From Centrapalus pauciflorus (Eukaryota > Streptophyta > Magnoliopsida > Asterales > Asteraceae), in the NCBI GenBank assembly GCA_020465985.1, contig JAANYP010004851.1, positions 20,469 through 84,468 of the forward strand: 64,000 bases of DNA. The letters run 5' to 3'. Positions 13,301-24,264 of this stretch are shown here, one piece after another. How positions within the stretch are numbered: position 1 is the stretch's first letter; the number at the start of each line of letters is the position of its first letter. The notes under the pieces are model-generated. The model was not told where the DNA came from. It ran no database searches and saw nothing but the letters and a program-made list of their open reading frames with translations. The position numbers were made by a program, and so were the translations under genes.

Positions 13301-13625
13301 GCCTACCGAATCGATCTGCCCCCAGAGCTTAATAACGTTCATAATACCTTCCACGTATTTAACCTTAAGAAGTGCCTGCCTGATGAGACACTCGTTATAC
13401 CTATGGACGAGTTAGAGCTAGATGATAAGTTGAACTTCATTGAACAACCCGTGGAAATAATGGACCGAGAAGTCAAGAAACTAAAGCACAGCCGGATCCC
13501 AATAATAAAAGTCAGATGGAACACTAAGTGAGGTCCTGAGTTTACGTGGGAATGCGAAGACCAAATCCGAGAAAAATACCGTCATGTGTTCTCAAATACT
13601 CAAGCAGTGGAGAACACGAGCTAAT
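10331..13625 (+). pseudogene. pol: Gypsy-a pol: protease, RT, RNase H, integrase, chromodomain remnant
   Basis: Protease with LFDTGADRSFIS (10331-10966) is followed by a TGA. RT continues at 11035-11307 in another frame. A deletion after VMPFG removes about 20 residues, and RT resumes at 11300 with the intact catalytic FIDDILIY motif and runs into RNase H (to 12166). The integrase zinc-binding domain (12236-12538), core (12557-12835) and C-terminus (12836-13531) follow, split by stops. The tail at 13440-13600 resembles a Tekay chromodomain with a TGA replacing a conserved tryptophan. At least five breaks make it non-functional. Unlike Gypsy-b it has no intron-like insert in RT. Confidence 0.88.
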
Positions 13626-13644
13626 TTCGGGACGAAATTCCCTT

Positions 13645-13657
13645 AACAGGGGGAGAC
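13645..13657 (+). other. Polypurine tract of Gypsy-a
   Basis: The tract aacagggggagac lies directly before the 3' LTR and is the expected primer for plus-strand DNA synthesis. Confidence 0.8.
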
Positions 13658-16220
13658 TGTAACATCCGGCACTAAACCAGGTTAGCAACGATGACCTAAT
13701 CTGTATTTAATAGCCAATTATAACCTAATCAGTTGTCATTAGAAATTAATCATGGTGATTAACAATGTTATTGGAAAATTCAACTCAATTAGAATCAAAT
13801 TCATCGGTGCGATGAATCGGAAAATCAATTAATCCGATCGATTTACGATATGAGGGATTAATTCAACTAAGTACATAATTAAATTATGATTAGTGAAAGT
13901 AATCATACACTAATACAATTACTTAACATTAATTATGCAAGACTAAAACAATTCATTAAAACAATGCATCCAAAAGTATTTATGAATTTACAAGAAAAGG
14001 GAAATACAAGAATACATTTCTAAATGCTTTTATACAAAAATAAAAAATACATGAATATACCATGTAGTGGCCGGCACTAGGGGGTACTACATAGGTGTTG
14101 ACTTTCCTTTTTTTATTAATAAAACACCATACACAATCACCATCATCACATTTCACTCTTACGCTCCACAAAGATTTACACTCAACCTTCAAATCTATCA
14201 TCATTTCACCACCTTTTCTTCTCTAAAAATAGAGACCTCATTCTCATTCATTTTCCACACCTTCAAACACAAAAATATCTCTCTTTTTCACCTCTCAAAT
14301 CCGGCACCAAGGCCTAGTGAAAAACCAAAATTTCAATTTTGGTTTTCTTGAAATATTTCAAAGTATTCCTTGTGCAACTCTTTCAGGATCAAGTCTTCTA
14401 CTCATTTTCATTCTCCTAACACATCAAAGTAAGTAAATACTAGCTTATTTCATCTTATATTTATGATTATATAAGTATTGCATAATATATATAATCACCA
14501 ACAACAACAAGTTTCATAAAAACTCAAGTTTATAAATTTCTAGTTTTGTTTTTAAGTTGTTTTCTTCAAATGTGATTATGAATATATAAACACATCATAA
14601 CAGTGTTAATATTATGAAAACAAGTAATATATATGGGTTTTATAACTTTTATACAAGTAGTCTTTGAATAAACAACAAGAATCACTAGTTATTTCAAGTT
14701 TATAAACTACGAATTTTCGGTAGAAAATTTATATCGATTTTGAGAAATCATAACTAATTCATAACTTAACGAAATGAGTTGATTCTTGTCTCAAAGGTTA
14801 GATCTATGTCTTAGCTATAGATCTGGAAGTTTTTATAATTTATTTTGGAGTTTAAGACCTTCAGAAATTATTTGGGAAACCGAAAGTTTGACAGCTCAAA
14901 AATGGCCAACATAGGGTTTTCAACAAGCTTTTTCACCAACCTAAACATCTCGAAAAATGTCCGTTCTTGACTCCAAAAATTCTTTGTATATAGTAGTTTA
15001 ATGTCCAAGAAAACCAAAACCTAAAACGTTTTGGAGCTTGGTCAAAAACAGCCTCAAAGTAGGCCGAAAAACCTTCGAAAAAGCTGGAATATTATATATG
15101 GTTTATTACGAAAAAAACAACATGTTTTCACGTTTTTTGCGTTTTCGACCTCCATGTTATTTTTTTCCATAAAAAATCTCAAGTTATTCTTTTCTTATTG
15201 GTTTAGTCAAATTTGGACATTAGAACCAGGTTTTTCAAGTTTTTAGAACCCGGTTCACTTATTATAACCGGGGTCTAATGTCCAAAATTTCACTAAAAAT
15301 CCAACATGTTTTCACATTTTCTGCGTTTTCGTCCCTCCATGTTATTTTTTTTCCATAAAAAACCTCAAGTTATTCTTTTCTTATTGGTTTAGTGAAATTT
15401 GGACATTATAACCCGGTTTTTCAAGTTTTTAGAACCCGGTTCACATATTAAAACCGGGGTCTAATGTCCAAAATTTCACTAAACCAATAAGAAAAGAATA
15501 ACTTGAGCTTTTTTATGGAAAAAAATAAAATGAAGGGACGTATACACAAAAAAGGTGAAAACATGTTGGTTTTTTTCAAAATAAACCCAGTTATATATAT
15601 ATAAACTTGACGTCTTAAGTGAGTTTTATTTATAAACTTGTAATGTTGGGTGATTTAAGATATAAAAATCTACAAATATATATATTATCATATATTAGAG
15701 ATATTAAGTCTCTATTATCATTTAGGGCTCGATTAAACTCACCCAGTGCATCACCCATCAACTTACGCTAATTTGCCTTTTTCGCTCGTTTTTGCCATCA
15801 CAAGCTCGGTGAGTCCTCATAGCCCCTATGTTCACAATGTTATGTTTTGGGGTTGAAATACATGCTTCGTTTTTATATGGACTCGAAAATAACTTCATTT
15901 CTATTATGTATTACACATGTGGTTCCATCATCCCTCACATCATGAACCGTTGATTGCATTTATTTGTAAGCGCGAATATATTGTGGATAGATCTGTCGGG
16001 AGTCATGTCCCCCATTCGGGTTAGTTCGGCTCGGCTAACAGCGAGTGCATATATATTTAATACACGGTATTACGTATGGGAATACTGCGCAGGGCAAACT
16101 CATCTTTAATTAAGCTTCAGTTGCATGATGGTTTATATGTAATACATAACATGGAATTTATGATTTTATAAATTCAAACTTAAATGTTGTTGTCTATACA
16201 AGTCAAACTTAACTGTTGAT
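13658..16220 (+). repeat. 3' LTR of Gypsy-a, truncated and carrying a foldback insert
   Basis: It pairs with 8326-10038. It keeps about 300 bases (14625-14930) missing from the 5' copy and contains the 491-base foldback element at 15099-15589. Similarity to the 5' LTR stops at 16204. S2 LTR sequence starts at about 16221. Confidence 0.8.
15099..15589 (+). mobile_element. Foldback/MITE-like element inside the Gypsy-a 3' LTR
   Basis: The first about 115 bases (from tggtttatta) are the inverted complement of the last about 115 (to aataaaccca) with scattered mismatches. Between them one arm is duplicated in tandem (about 185-base unit, second copy from about 15300), and each copy contains a smaller hairpin built on aacccggtt/aaccggggt. 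The 5' LTR of Gypsy-a has an uninterrupted site here. Flanks are TA-rich (ttatata on both sides), so a target duplication is plausible but ambiguous. It has no coding capacity. Confidence 0.75.
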
Positions 16221-16870
16221 TGAGGCACAAAAAGGCCTCTATCAAACCTGTTCCATATCATAGGGGGAGATTTTCAATCAAACCTATTTGATTCACTTAA
16301 AGGAAAACATAAGGCTGCTATAATGCCTTATTGAAACCTGATAAGCGATTTGCAATATAAACCTAAAGTTGTTCACACTGTTACATTCATTGTAACCTGG
16401 TAGATTGCCTAAGCTGTTGGACAGGTTCGACATAAACTATCTACGCTGTTCATATCTGTTGGACAGCTTTGACCCAAATAAAGTGTTATTCTTTGTGAAC
16501 AGGTCTTACACTTTATGGAATTTTTTTTCATGTCATCATGTAAAGTCTTAGACATGAAGATTAGTCTACAAGTCGAAGATAAAGTGGAAAATCAAAAGCC
16601 GCTTTATCTGCCTAAGCGGTTTTGATAAATGAAGACAAAGAGGATATTTGAAATGGGTGACAGACCATTTCTTATACCAAAATGGCTTTACATAAAGAGG
16701 AAAGATTTAACGTTGACATTCCTCTTTAAGGTAAAGCTGTATGAAACAAAGACAAAAAGGAAAAGACAAAGATTTTCGCAGCAAAGGGACAACATCTGTT
16801 TTGTCATAATGTGCAGGAAAAGTTCTCTTGTCTTTTTGTAAAGGCACCCCGCTATCATTGCATCCAATAA
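16221..16870 (+). repeat. S2-type copia LTR, 5' portion (+ strand)
   Basis: It starts tgaggcacaaaaaggcct and follows the Copia-C and Copia-D LTR starts through the caaacctgtt, gtgacagacc and gtgcaggaaaag segments, then stops about where those LTRs would reach their TATA box. It carries no genes. It lies head-on against the reversed LTR at 16979-17561. Confidence 0.7.
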
Positions 16871-16978
16871 GGAAGTTTCATTGATCAATCAAAAAAAACA
16901 AATCATTTTTCATCTTTAACTCTTCTGCAGTTGTCTCAATTGTCTTGAGCTTTTTTTGCAATTGTCTTTGATACCAAT
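16871..16978 (-). other. PBS and leader of a reversed S2-type element
   Basis: On the minus strand, attggtatcaaagac (16978-16964) directly follows the LTR end and resembles the tRNA-Met primer site with one mismatch in its core. About 90 bases of leader rich in caattg and ctcaagac follow before the junction with the plus-strand LTR. Confidence 0.6.
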
Positions 16979-17561
16979 TGATAATTCAATATTATGCAAT
17001 TCATATAACAATATATCATACACAATCAGATCATAACATATAATGTTGAATGATTAATATTGAGAGAAGAAATATTACAATGTGAGTTCTTGATATCTTG
17101 CACATCAAACAATGAACCACCCTCAGAATCTCACGTTCTATGTTTGTGAAAATCTCAGATACTTTCTCTTTCCTTGGAAGCTTCTCTTATATACTAATAT
17201 ATGGAATCCCAGTGAAGTTTCTTTATTGGTTGTGGAAAAAGTGGGAATGTCTTTTGATAGTACAAATTTACTTTTCTTGCACCAAGAAAAATTCTGACAA
17301 AGAAGTTTTGTCTTCTTAGGCATATTCTATCAAACCAGTCCAACAAATATGGACAGCTTAGGCATATTCTGTCAAACTTGTCCAACAGATACGGACAGTT
17401 TTGGCAATCCGCGAGGTTACAACTAGTGTAATAGTGTAAAGTAGACTTAGGCTAATTTTGCAAATCACTTATCATGTTTGATTAAGGCATTAACGGCCTT
17501 AAAATCTCCTGCTAAGTATGTCAATCAAGTTTGATCAGAAATCTCCCCTAAAGACATAGAA
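16979..17561 (-). repeat. S2-type LTR on the minus strand, split by Gypsy-b
   Basis: Continuing across Gypsy-b to 26051-26080, it reads on the minus strand as a taggcacaaaaaggc start (close to 26080) and a ttatca end at 16979, about 613 bases in all. It is a shorter, diverged relative of the Copia-C LTR. It forms a large imperfect inverted repeat with 16221-16870. Its two sides carry a polypurine-type region and a PBS respectively, so internal sequence flanked it on both sides. Confidence 0.7.
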
Positions 17562-17643
17562 TATAACACCTTGCCTTTTATTTGCATTTTTATTTTAAGT
17601 AATTTGAGCAATTTGCGTAAAAAGATGTAATTTCGAGATTTAG

Positions 17644-17652
17644 TATAAATAG
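17644..17652 (+). promoter_or_regulatory. TATA box of Gypsy-b LTR promoter
   Basis: TATAAATAG, about 80 bases into the LTR, is followed by a CT-rich region suited to transcription start. The same site is intact in the 3' LTR at about 24348. Confidence 0.65.
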
Positions 17653-18109
17653 GAGTTGAGTGCTCCATTTTCACACTTTTGCAAAACCCGTCTAGCATTT
17701 TCAGAGCTCCTCTCTCTAGAACCCAAACTTCTCTCTAGCTTTTCTCCCAAACCGACCGGCCAAATCTCGAGTTCTATACGTCATCGGAAAGGTCTCGAAG
17801 TGTACTACGCGAATCTACCATTGCATGTGAGATTTCATACGGTTTTGAGGTAAGAATCGCCCTTTTCGTTTTCTGCACTTTCGGTTTTGAAGCTACAAAT
17901 TCGAGTTTATCATTTTAGGCGATTTAAAGCTGATTTCGTATGAGTTTTAGCTAAAATACTGTAGATTATGCATGATATAACTAAACCGAGACCTATTACT
18001 TAGCTTATTTATGGATTTGAGGCTTGAAAATGCATGTTTAAAGCGGGAGTTTATGAACAAACTCGAGTATGCATAGAACAGACTCGAAATGCCAAGAACA
18101 AACTCGAAT

Positions 18110-18240
18110 AGAGCTAGATTCGAGAATGGGGTTCGAATCTACCCCCCTGGTTCGAATCTGTCTTCGAATCTGATGCTCAGATTCGAATCTGGCTTCGAGT
18201 CTGATGCTCAGATTCGAATCTAGCCCCTAAATTTCGAATT
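18110..18240 (+). repeat. ttcgaatct palindrome array in Gypsy-b LTR
   Basis: Seven copies of a ttcgaatct or ttcgagtct word occur in about 130 bases. They include the perfect 14-base palindrome CAGATTCGAATCTG at 18178-18191 and a near copy at 18209-18222. The array is repeated in the 3' LTR (about 24835-24925) with one unit fewer. Confidence 0.8.
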
Positions 18241-19356
18241 TAATTGATAAAATTTACTAACAACGCATAAATTAGCAAAATAAATAGCAAAACATTTAGC
18301 TAGAAGTTATGGCTTATAGATATTGGAATATTGAGCTAGCAATATTAATTTAGCACATGTTCTGTAATATTAAACTTCAGATATTATACATAAGCTGTTT
18401 AGCCCAGTTGCGAGTCAAAGCCAGTGCCAGAATATATTAAAAGCCTAGATAAGCAAGTGCAAGCATTATAAAGCAATTTAAAGCGTAAATAAGCCCGAGC
18501 AAGCATTTCAGAATATTTCAAGCATTTTCAGTACTGTGAGTAACAGTTATTCTTGTTTACATGTTTTATATGAAATTGAGACATAAATTGCTTCTATATG
18601 ACTTCTTTGGAATTCAATAGACTCTTGTGAGTAAAGGCGAACACTGTGGTACAGGTAATGCCCAGCTTAGCCGAATCTTACATTTGATCTATTAATATGC
18701 ATATTTATCTGCTATTTGTTTATTGTTCTGCATACTATACAGCAAACTTTGTGTTAGCGTTTCTTTGTGCATCTCATAAGCATTATATTTAGCGAGCAAG
18801 CAATTCTGATGTTCACCACTATCCCTTGAGCATTATGCGGGTAGCTAGCCCCGCATCACAGATTGATCATCTGTCAGCGGTAAACCCCTAGTGGTGGCAT
18901 CTCCGTTCTGCGTGAAATGTCTCAATCGTGCAGCATTCTTTCTGGGTATTAAGCAAACGAGCAAGCAAGCAAGCAAGCATAACAGCCTTTATAGGCACTT
19001 TCGCCTCATATTTTACATGCATTCATGAATATCTGTTTACTCACTAAGCTTTAGCTTACAGTTGCTATTTACAAATTTTTACAGGAAAAGGTAAAGAACA
19101 AGCTGGACCTTCTGCTTAGGTCTATTATCTGATCATCCCAGAGGACTTAGCTAACTTTCAGCTTGTGGTATAGCTTTATGATGCCTTGGGTTTTGGGTAG
19201 CTGCTTTTATTTATGTTATGATGTTTTTAGCAACTTAGTACTGTAACCTTGAAGCATGTGTAGTGCAAGACTTATTGTAATATTTTATTTAGCTTTATGC
19301 ATTTATTGTTATTCCTGGGATAAGCAAGCGTGTTTTAAAGCAAGGATGTGACAGGA

Positions 19357-19368
19357 TGGTATTAGAGC
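19357..19368 (+). other. Primer-binding site of Gypsy-b
   Basis: The sequence tggtattagagc, three bases after the LTR end, matches the initiator tRNA-Met primer site with one change (c to t). Confidence 0.75.
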
Positions 19369-19559
19369 ATTAGTTTGAGGGATTCAAGTGTTAGCAATAA
19401 CACTTGGACTCAAACTTTTAAGCAAAGATATTAGCTTCGAATGTCTAGGCTTTAACTTGACCTGAGATAGGCTTTGACTTTGCTTTAGGAATTGGGAAAT
19501 GGGGTAGAATAGGAGTTATGCCTATTCTTATGCAAGTATTATTTATATAATTTCAGAAC

Positions 19560-20858
19560 ATGTCTGGATCTGGTGAAGGAGCTGGAGGTGGACTCACTCC
19601 TGAACAGATCATGCAAATAATGCAAACAATGCTTAATGAGAACAACGAGCGTCAAGCTAAGTTCTTACAAGATCAGTTTCGTGCTCGTGATGAAGCCGAA
19701 ACTAAGCGTAGAGAAGAACGTAGGAAACAACAGCATGATGACACTGGACGCCACAACGACGACACCGACGAGGAGGAAGCCCCTGTAGTCCCTCCTAAGG
19801 GCTGCAACTTCCGTTACTTTAAGGCTTGCGGAGCTCAACCTTTTAAGGGTGCTGCAAATTCGATCGAAGCGCTTGAGTGGATCACTGGCATTGAGCGGAT
19901 TTTTCTCATTAGTGACTGTGCTGAAGAATCAAAGGTCAGCTTCGCTACAACACTGTTCGAGGGTGGCGCTGTTATGTGGTGGAGGTCTCAGGAAAACATG
20001 CACGGAGCCAACTGGATTAAGTCCCTATCTTGGGATGAATTTAAGGTTATTTTCTTTCGTCAGTACTGCCCAGCTGATGAAAAGAAGCGTTTGGAAGAGA
20101 AACTGATGTCTCTTACTCTGGGAACCAAATCGGTGACTGAGTATGAGATAGAATTCACCCGACTAAGCTTGCTGTCTGACTATCAAGTCGCTACTGAAGA
20201 GCGAAAGATCGACCGTTTTCTGATGGGTCTGCATCCTGAATATCAGAAGTTCTTGAAGCACCGGGGATATACCAACTATGCTGACTGTGTTGAAGCTGCT
20301 CGAATTCTCGAGCAGGATTTTATTCGAGCTGGAGGAGTTCCTACTTCCTCTATTAACCCGACATGTCCATCACCGCCCAAGAAATCGCGCACCGGAAGCT
20401 ATTCTGGATCCTCATCCAGATATTCACAGCCACAGCAGTCTCAGTACCGACAGTTCAGCTCGCCTACGGCACAGCAAACTCGATCTTATGCGGTACATTC
20501 TGAGCCGAGGCAGTGTCGCCGCTGCCAGAAGTCACACATTAGGCGTTGTAACCCCAATGATGTGAGGTGCTATGTGTGCAACGAAATAGGACATAGCAGT
20601 GAAGAATGTCCTAACAGAGTTAAAGTTTGCAACAATTGTTTACGCCCTGGACATAATGAGCATGCATGTACGCATCCGTTCAGCATGATTTACCCGAGTG
20701 CAGAGCATCATCCGCGATTGCAGCAGCAGCAATACCGACCTCAGCAACAACATCAACAACAACGGCAAAGACAAAATCAACCGGCCCGACATAGCACATC
20801 GCGAGGAGGTTCTAGTCGCCGTAACGAGCCAGCTCGGAGTCAGAATCGCGCATTCTAA
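19560..20858 (+). CDS. gag: Gypsy-b Gag polyprotein (432 aa)
   Basis: Structural protein that would assemble the retrotransposon particle and bind its RNA. The ATG at 19560 opens an uninterrupted frame. Residues about 10-75 are polar and charged. Residues about 90-260 form a retrotransposon gag (capsid-like) domain with a WITGIERIF motif, paired tryptophans and FRQYCP. A serine/glutamine-rich linker follows. Near residues 335-380 lie two CCHC knuckles, CYVCNEIGHSSEEC and CNNCLRPGHNEHAC, preceded by a further CRRC. A Q/R-rich tail ends in TAA. Pol follows in the same frame, so the TAA is probably a nonsense change in what is normally one gag-pol frame in this lineage. This is the only gag here without a break. 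Confidence 0.9.
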   Translation: MSGSGEGAGGGLTPEQIMQIMQTMLNENNERQAKFLQDQFRARDEAETKRREERRKQQHDDTGRHNDDTDEEEAPVVPPKGCNFRYFKACGAQPFKGAANSIEALEWITGIERIFLISDCAEESKVSFATTLFEGGAVMWWRSQENMHGANWIKSLSWDEFKVIFFRQYCPADEKKRLEEKLMSLTLGTKSVTEYEIEFTRLSLLSDYQVATEERKIDRFLMGLHPEYQKFLKHRGYTNYADCVEAARILEQDFIRAGGVPTSSINPTCPSPPKKSRTGSYSGSSSRYSQPQQSQYRQFSSPTAQQTRSYAVHSEPRQCRRCQKSHIRRCNPNDVRCYVCNEIGHSSEECPNRVKVCNNCLRPGHNEHACTHPFSMIYPSAEHHPRLQQQQYRPQQQHQQQRQRQNQPARHSTSRGGSSRRNEPARSQNRAF

Positions 20859-23800
20859 ATCACGGCTGAGCAAGCAAAGGAAATACCAGATGTGGTATCT
20901 GGTATGTTTCTCGTTAACTCCGTACCTGCTAGAGTTATTTTTGATTCAGGAGCCAACCGTTCCTTCATATCAAATTCATTTGCATCTAAACTTGGAATTG
21001 CACCGTCTACTCTACCTGTTATCTTTGATATTGAAACGGCTAGTAATGTAAGTGTGTCTACCGATAAAATTTACCGTGACTGCATCATTTTGCTCGACAA
21101 CTGCACATTCCAACTGGACCTTATCCCGATGGACTTTCATGAATTCGACGTCATCGTGGGTATGGATTGGCTTGATCATCATGACGCCAGCATTGTCTGC
21201 AAGAAGAAGTTGATAAAGCTCACTACTCTGGATGGCCGCAATATTTACATCTACGGTGACAGAAAGACAGGTGAAATATGCTTAATTTCTGTAGTCAAAG
21301 CTAGGAAACATATAGCTAAGGGTTGTGTGTCATACTTAGCATATGCGATAGATGCTAAGTCTGAAAAGAAAGCATTAGCCGAGGTTCCGATAGCCTCCGA
21401 GTTTCCCGATGTCTTTCCCGAGGACATCTCTGGACTCCCGCCAGACCGTCAGGTGGAGTTCAGAATTGACTTAGTGCCCGGCGCGGCACCGATTGCTCGA
21501 GCCCCTTATAGACTTGCACCTGCAGAGATGCAAGAAATGATGAAGCAATTGCAAGAATTGCTAGATAAGGGACTCATACGACCAAGTTCATCTCCCTGGG
21601 GAGCTCCTGTTTTATTCGTTAAGAAGAAAGATGGGACTCTTCGGATGTGCATTGATTATAGGGAGTTGAACAAGGTAACAATAAAGAACAAATATCCGTT
21701 GCCCAGAATAGACGATCTTTTCGACCAGCTTCGGGAGCCAGTTACTTCTCAAAGATCGATCTTAGATCTGGGTATCATCAGCTCAAAGTTCAGGAAGAAG
21801 ATGTTCCCAAAACAGCTTTCCGTACTAGATATGGGCATTACGAGTTTCTTGTTATGCCCTTTGGCCTTACTAATGCTCCTGCGGCGTTCATGGATCTGAT
21901 GAACCGCGTTTGTAGACCAATGCTTGATAAGTCTGTTATCGTCTTTATAGACGATATTCTCATCTACTCGAAAACTGAAGCTGAGCATGTTGTGCATCTT
22001 AGAGAGTTGCTAGAGTTGCTGCGCAAAGAGCGACTTTACGCCAAGTTCTCTAAATGCGAATTTTGGTTGCGACAGGTGCTTACAATCTCGATTTATTCAT
22101 TTTTAAGCTTATCTTTTCTTAAATTTCATGCTCAGCGTTAACTTGCAAATCTTGTATCTTATCAGATGCAATTCCTTGGTCACGTGATATCTGGTGAAGG
22201 AATCTCTGTGGATCCTTCTAAGATAGAAGCCATTCAAAATTTGGGAAGCTCCCAAATCAGCTACCGAGATCTGAAGTTTCTTGGGATTGGCGGGTTACTA
22301 CCGTCGATTCATTAAGGACTTCTCAAAACTAGCCATGCCTCTTACATCTCTTACTCGCAAGAATGTTCCCTTTATTTGGGAAGAAGCTCAAGAGAACGCA
22401 TTCCGAACTTTAAAACAGAAACTCACCGAAGCACCTATTCTGGCCTTACCCGAAGGCAATGAAGACTTTGTGGTCTTCAGCGATGCTTCATATCAAGGGC
22501 TTGGGTGTGTTTTGATGCAAAGAGGCAGAGTCATAGCATATGCTTCTCGCCAGCTTAAGGATCATGAAAAGAGTCATCCGACTCATGACCTTGAACTTGC
22601 TGCTGTGACTTTTGCGTTGAAAACATGGCGGCATTATCTCTACGGCACCAAATGTCAACTGTATACGGATCACAAGAGCCTTAAGTATATTTTCAGCCAG
22701 AAGGAGCTCAACATGCGCCAGCGACGCTCCATGGAACTCATCAAAGACTATGACTGTGATATTCTGTATCACCCTGGCAAAGCGAATGTGGTGGCCGACG
22801 CATTGAGTCGTAAATCCTACTCTGCTAAATGTCTTTATACCTTGACCCATACTTTGTTTTCATCAACTTTGATCGATGAAATCCTTGTTGCTCAGCCGAA
22901 GCTCTAAAAGAAGAAAACCTCAACTCTGGGTTCCCAAATTTGGTGATGTTCGACAGAAAATTCTTTCGGAAGCCCACTGTTCTAACTTCTCGGTACATCC
23001 TGGCAGCACCAAGATGTACAACGATCTAAAAGCCGAGTATTGGTGGCCCGGTATGAAAAGAGACGTAGGCCAATATGTCGATAATTGTGTTACTTGCCGA
23101 TTGGTCAAAGCGGAGCATCAGCAGCCTTATGGCGGTCTACAGCCTCTACCGATTCCCGAGTGGAAGTTCGATCACATAACGATGGACTTTGTGACGAAGC
23201 TTCCGACTACGCGAAGACAGCACGATGCAATATGGGTGATTGTGGATCGTCTAACCAAAGTCGCTCATTTTATTCCAATTCGCGAGAACTACTCATTGGA
23301 GAAGTTGGCTAAGTTGTATATAGACGAGATCGTTACTCGACACGGTGTGCCTCTGTCAATTGTTTCCGACCGCGACAGCCGATTCACTTCTAGGTTCTAG
23401 AGTGCATTACAAGATGGATTAGGCACTAAGATCAGAATGAGCACAGCGTATCATCCACAGCCTGATGGCCAGAGTGAGCGTACGATCCTTACACTCGAAG
23501 ACATGCTGCGGGCATGTGTTCTTGAGTTTAGCGGTAGTTGGGATGACCACTTGCCATTAGCAGAATTTTCTTATAACAATAGTTACCACTCATCTATCAA
23601 AGCCGCACCTTTCGAAGCCTTATACGGACGCAAGTGCCGAACTCCTACGTGTTGGCATGAAGCCGGTGAAGCACCAATCGCCGGTCCCGAGCTACTTCAG
23701 CAGACAAATGAAAAGATCCGAATCATACGTCAACGATTGGAAACCGCTCAATCTCGACAGAAATCGTATCATGACCGACGTCATAAGCCATTGGAATTTC

Positions 23801-24225
23801 AGAAGGACGACTATGTTGTATTAAAAGTCTCGCCGATGAAAGGTGTGTTCAGATTCGGCAAGCGTGGCAAGTTAGCACCACGATTCGTTGGTCCTTTCAA
23901 GATCACCGAGCGTGTTGGAACTCAATCTTATCTGTTGGACTTGCCGAGCGAACTGTCCAACATACACCCCGTGTTTCACGTTTCGCAACTAAGGAAGTGC
24001 AAAGAAGATGAAAGAGAAAAGTGGGCCGATCATCTAACTTATAAGATTAATGAGAAGCTGCAATGTGACGAGCCTGAAATTATTCTAGAAACAAAGATGA
24101 AGAAGTTGAGAAATCGAGAGGTAGCAATGGTGTTGGTGCAATGGAGAACTTTTCACGGAACATCTCAGACCTGGGAATCTGAGCAAGACGTGAGAGTTCG
24201 ACACCCACATCTGTTTGAGCCTTAG
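20859..24225 (+). pseudogene. pol: Gypsy-b pol: protease, RT, RNase H, integrase, chromodomain
   Basis: Protease has IFDSGANRSFIS near 20940. RT begins at about 21410. One base is missing near 21730, shifting the frame; the FIDDILIY catalytic motif is intact near 21940. A 90-base intron-like insert (22076-22165) follows. A one-base gain near 22243 and a TGA at 22272-22274 come next, then RT/RNase H in 22281-22907, another frameshift, the integrase HHCC domain and core (22920-23400), TAG at 23398-23400 in place of a tryptophan codon, then the integrase end and a chromodomain-like tail with WESEQDVR near 24175-24195. A chromodomain would steer integration to marked chromatin. Five disablements, yet the domain content is complete. 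Confidence 0.9.
22076..22165 (+). other. Intron-like insert in Gypsy-b RT
   Basis: The codons for WLRQ are followed by gtgctt, then 90 AT-rich bases ending cttatcag, after which the frame resumes with MQFLGH, the expected next RT motif. It has GT-AG ends, phase 0, a T-rich 3' part and a ttaac branch-site-like word about 25 bases before the AG. It holds an in-frame TAA, so it must be removed for RT to be made. Gypsy-a lacks it. Confidence 0.7.
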
Positions 24226-24264
24226 GTACTTCGAGGACGAAGTGCAAGCGTGGTGGGCTCATAC

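Larger units (their letters stand above)
8326..16220 (+). mobile_element. Gypsy-a, Tekay/Del-like chromovirus, decayed
   Basis: Its LTRs start with tgtaacatccggca at 8326 and 13658. A deletion removed the end of the 5' LTR, the PBS and most of gag. Pol remains as six broken pieces, and a purine tract (13645-13657) precedes the 3' LTR. The 3' LTR is cut at about 16204-16220, where S2 copia LTR sequence begins. The two LTRs differ by large indels: a 490-base foldback element and about 300 further bases are present only in the 3' copy. It inserted into the Copia-A accessory ORF. Confidence 0.85.
17562..19353 (+). repeat. 5' LTR of Gypsy-b
   Basis: Almost identical to 24265-26045. It contains a TATA box at 17644-17652, a palindrome array at 18110-18240 and a small gcaagcaagcaagc run near 18960. 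The short open frames inside it lack a plausible start and are not genes. Confidence 0.92.

Noticed and set aside
14067..14351. 94-codon open frame in the Gypsy-a 3' LTR
   Set aside because: Noncoding LTR with no conserved frame in the paired 5' LTR.
17656..17853. 65-codon open frame in the Gypsy-b LTR, also at 24360
   Set aside because: Its start is TTG, it lies in the LTR just after the TATA box, and it shows no protein motif; two copies exist only because the LTR is duplicated.
18110..18240. ttcgaatct array as a heat-shock element cluster
   Set aside because: Heat-shock elements need GAA and TTC blocks separated by two bases (nGAAnnTTCn); here ttcgaa has no spacer, so the match fails.
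18955..18980. gcaagcaagcaagc run as a CRISPR or satellite array
   Set aside because: A few four-base repeats only, without spacers, in both Gypsy-b LTRs.
22488..22850. 120-codon minus-strand frame in Gypsy-b RNase H
   Set aside because: Antisense shadow of the conserved RNase H coding strand.
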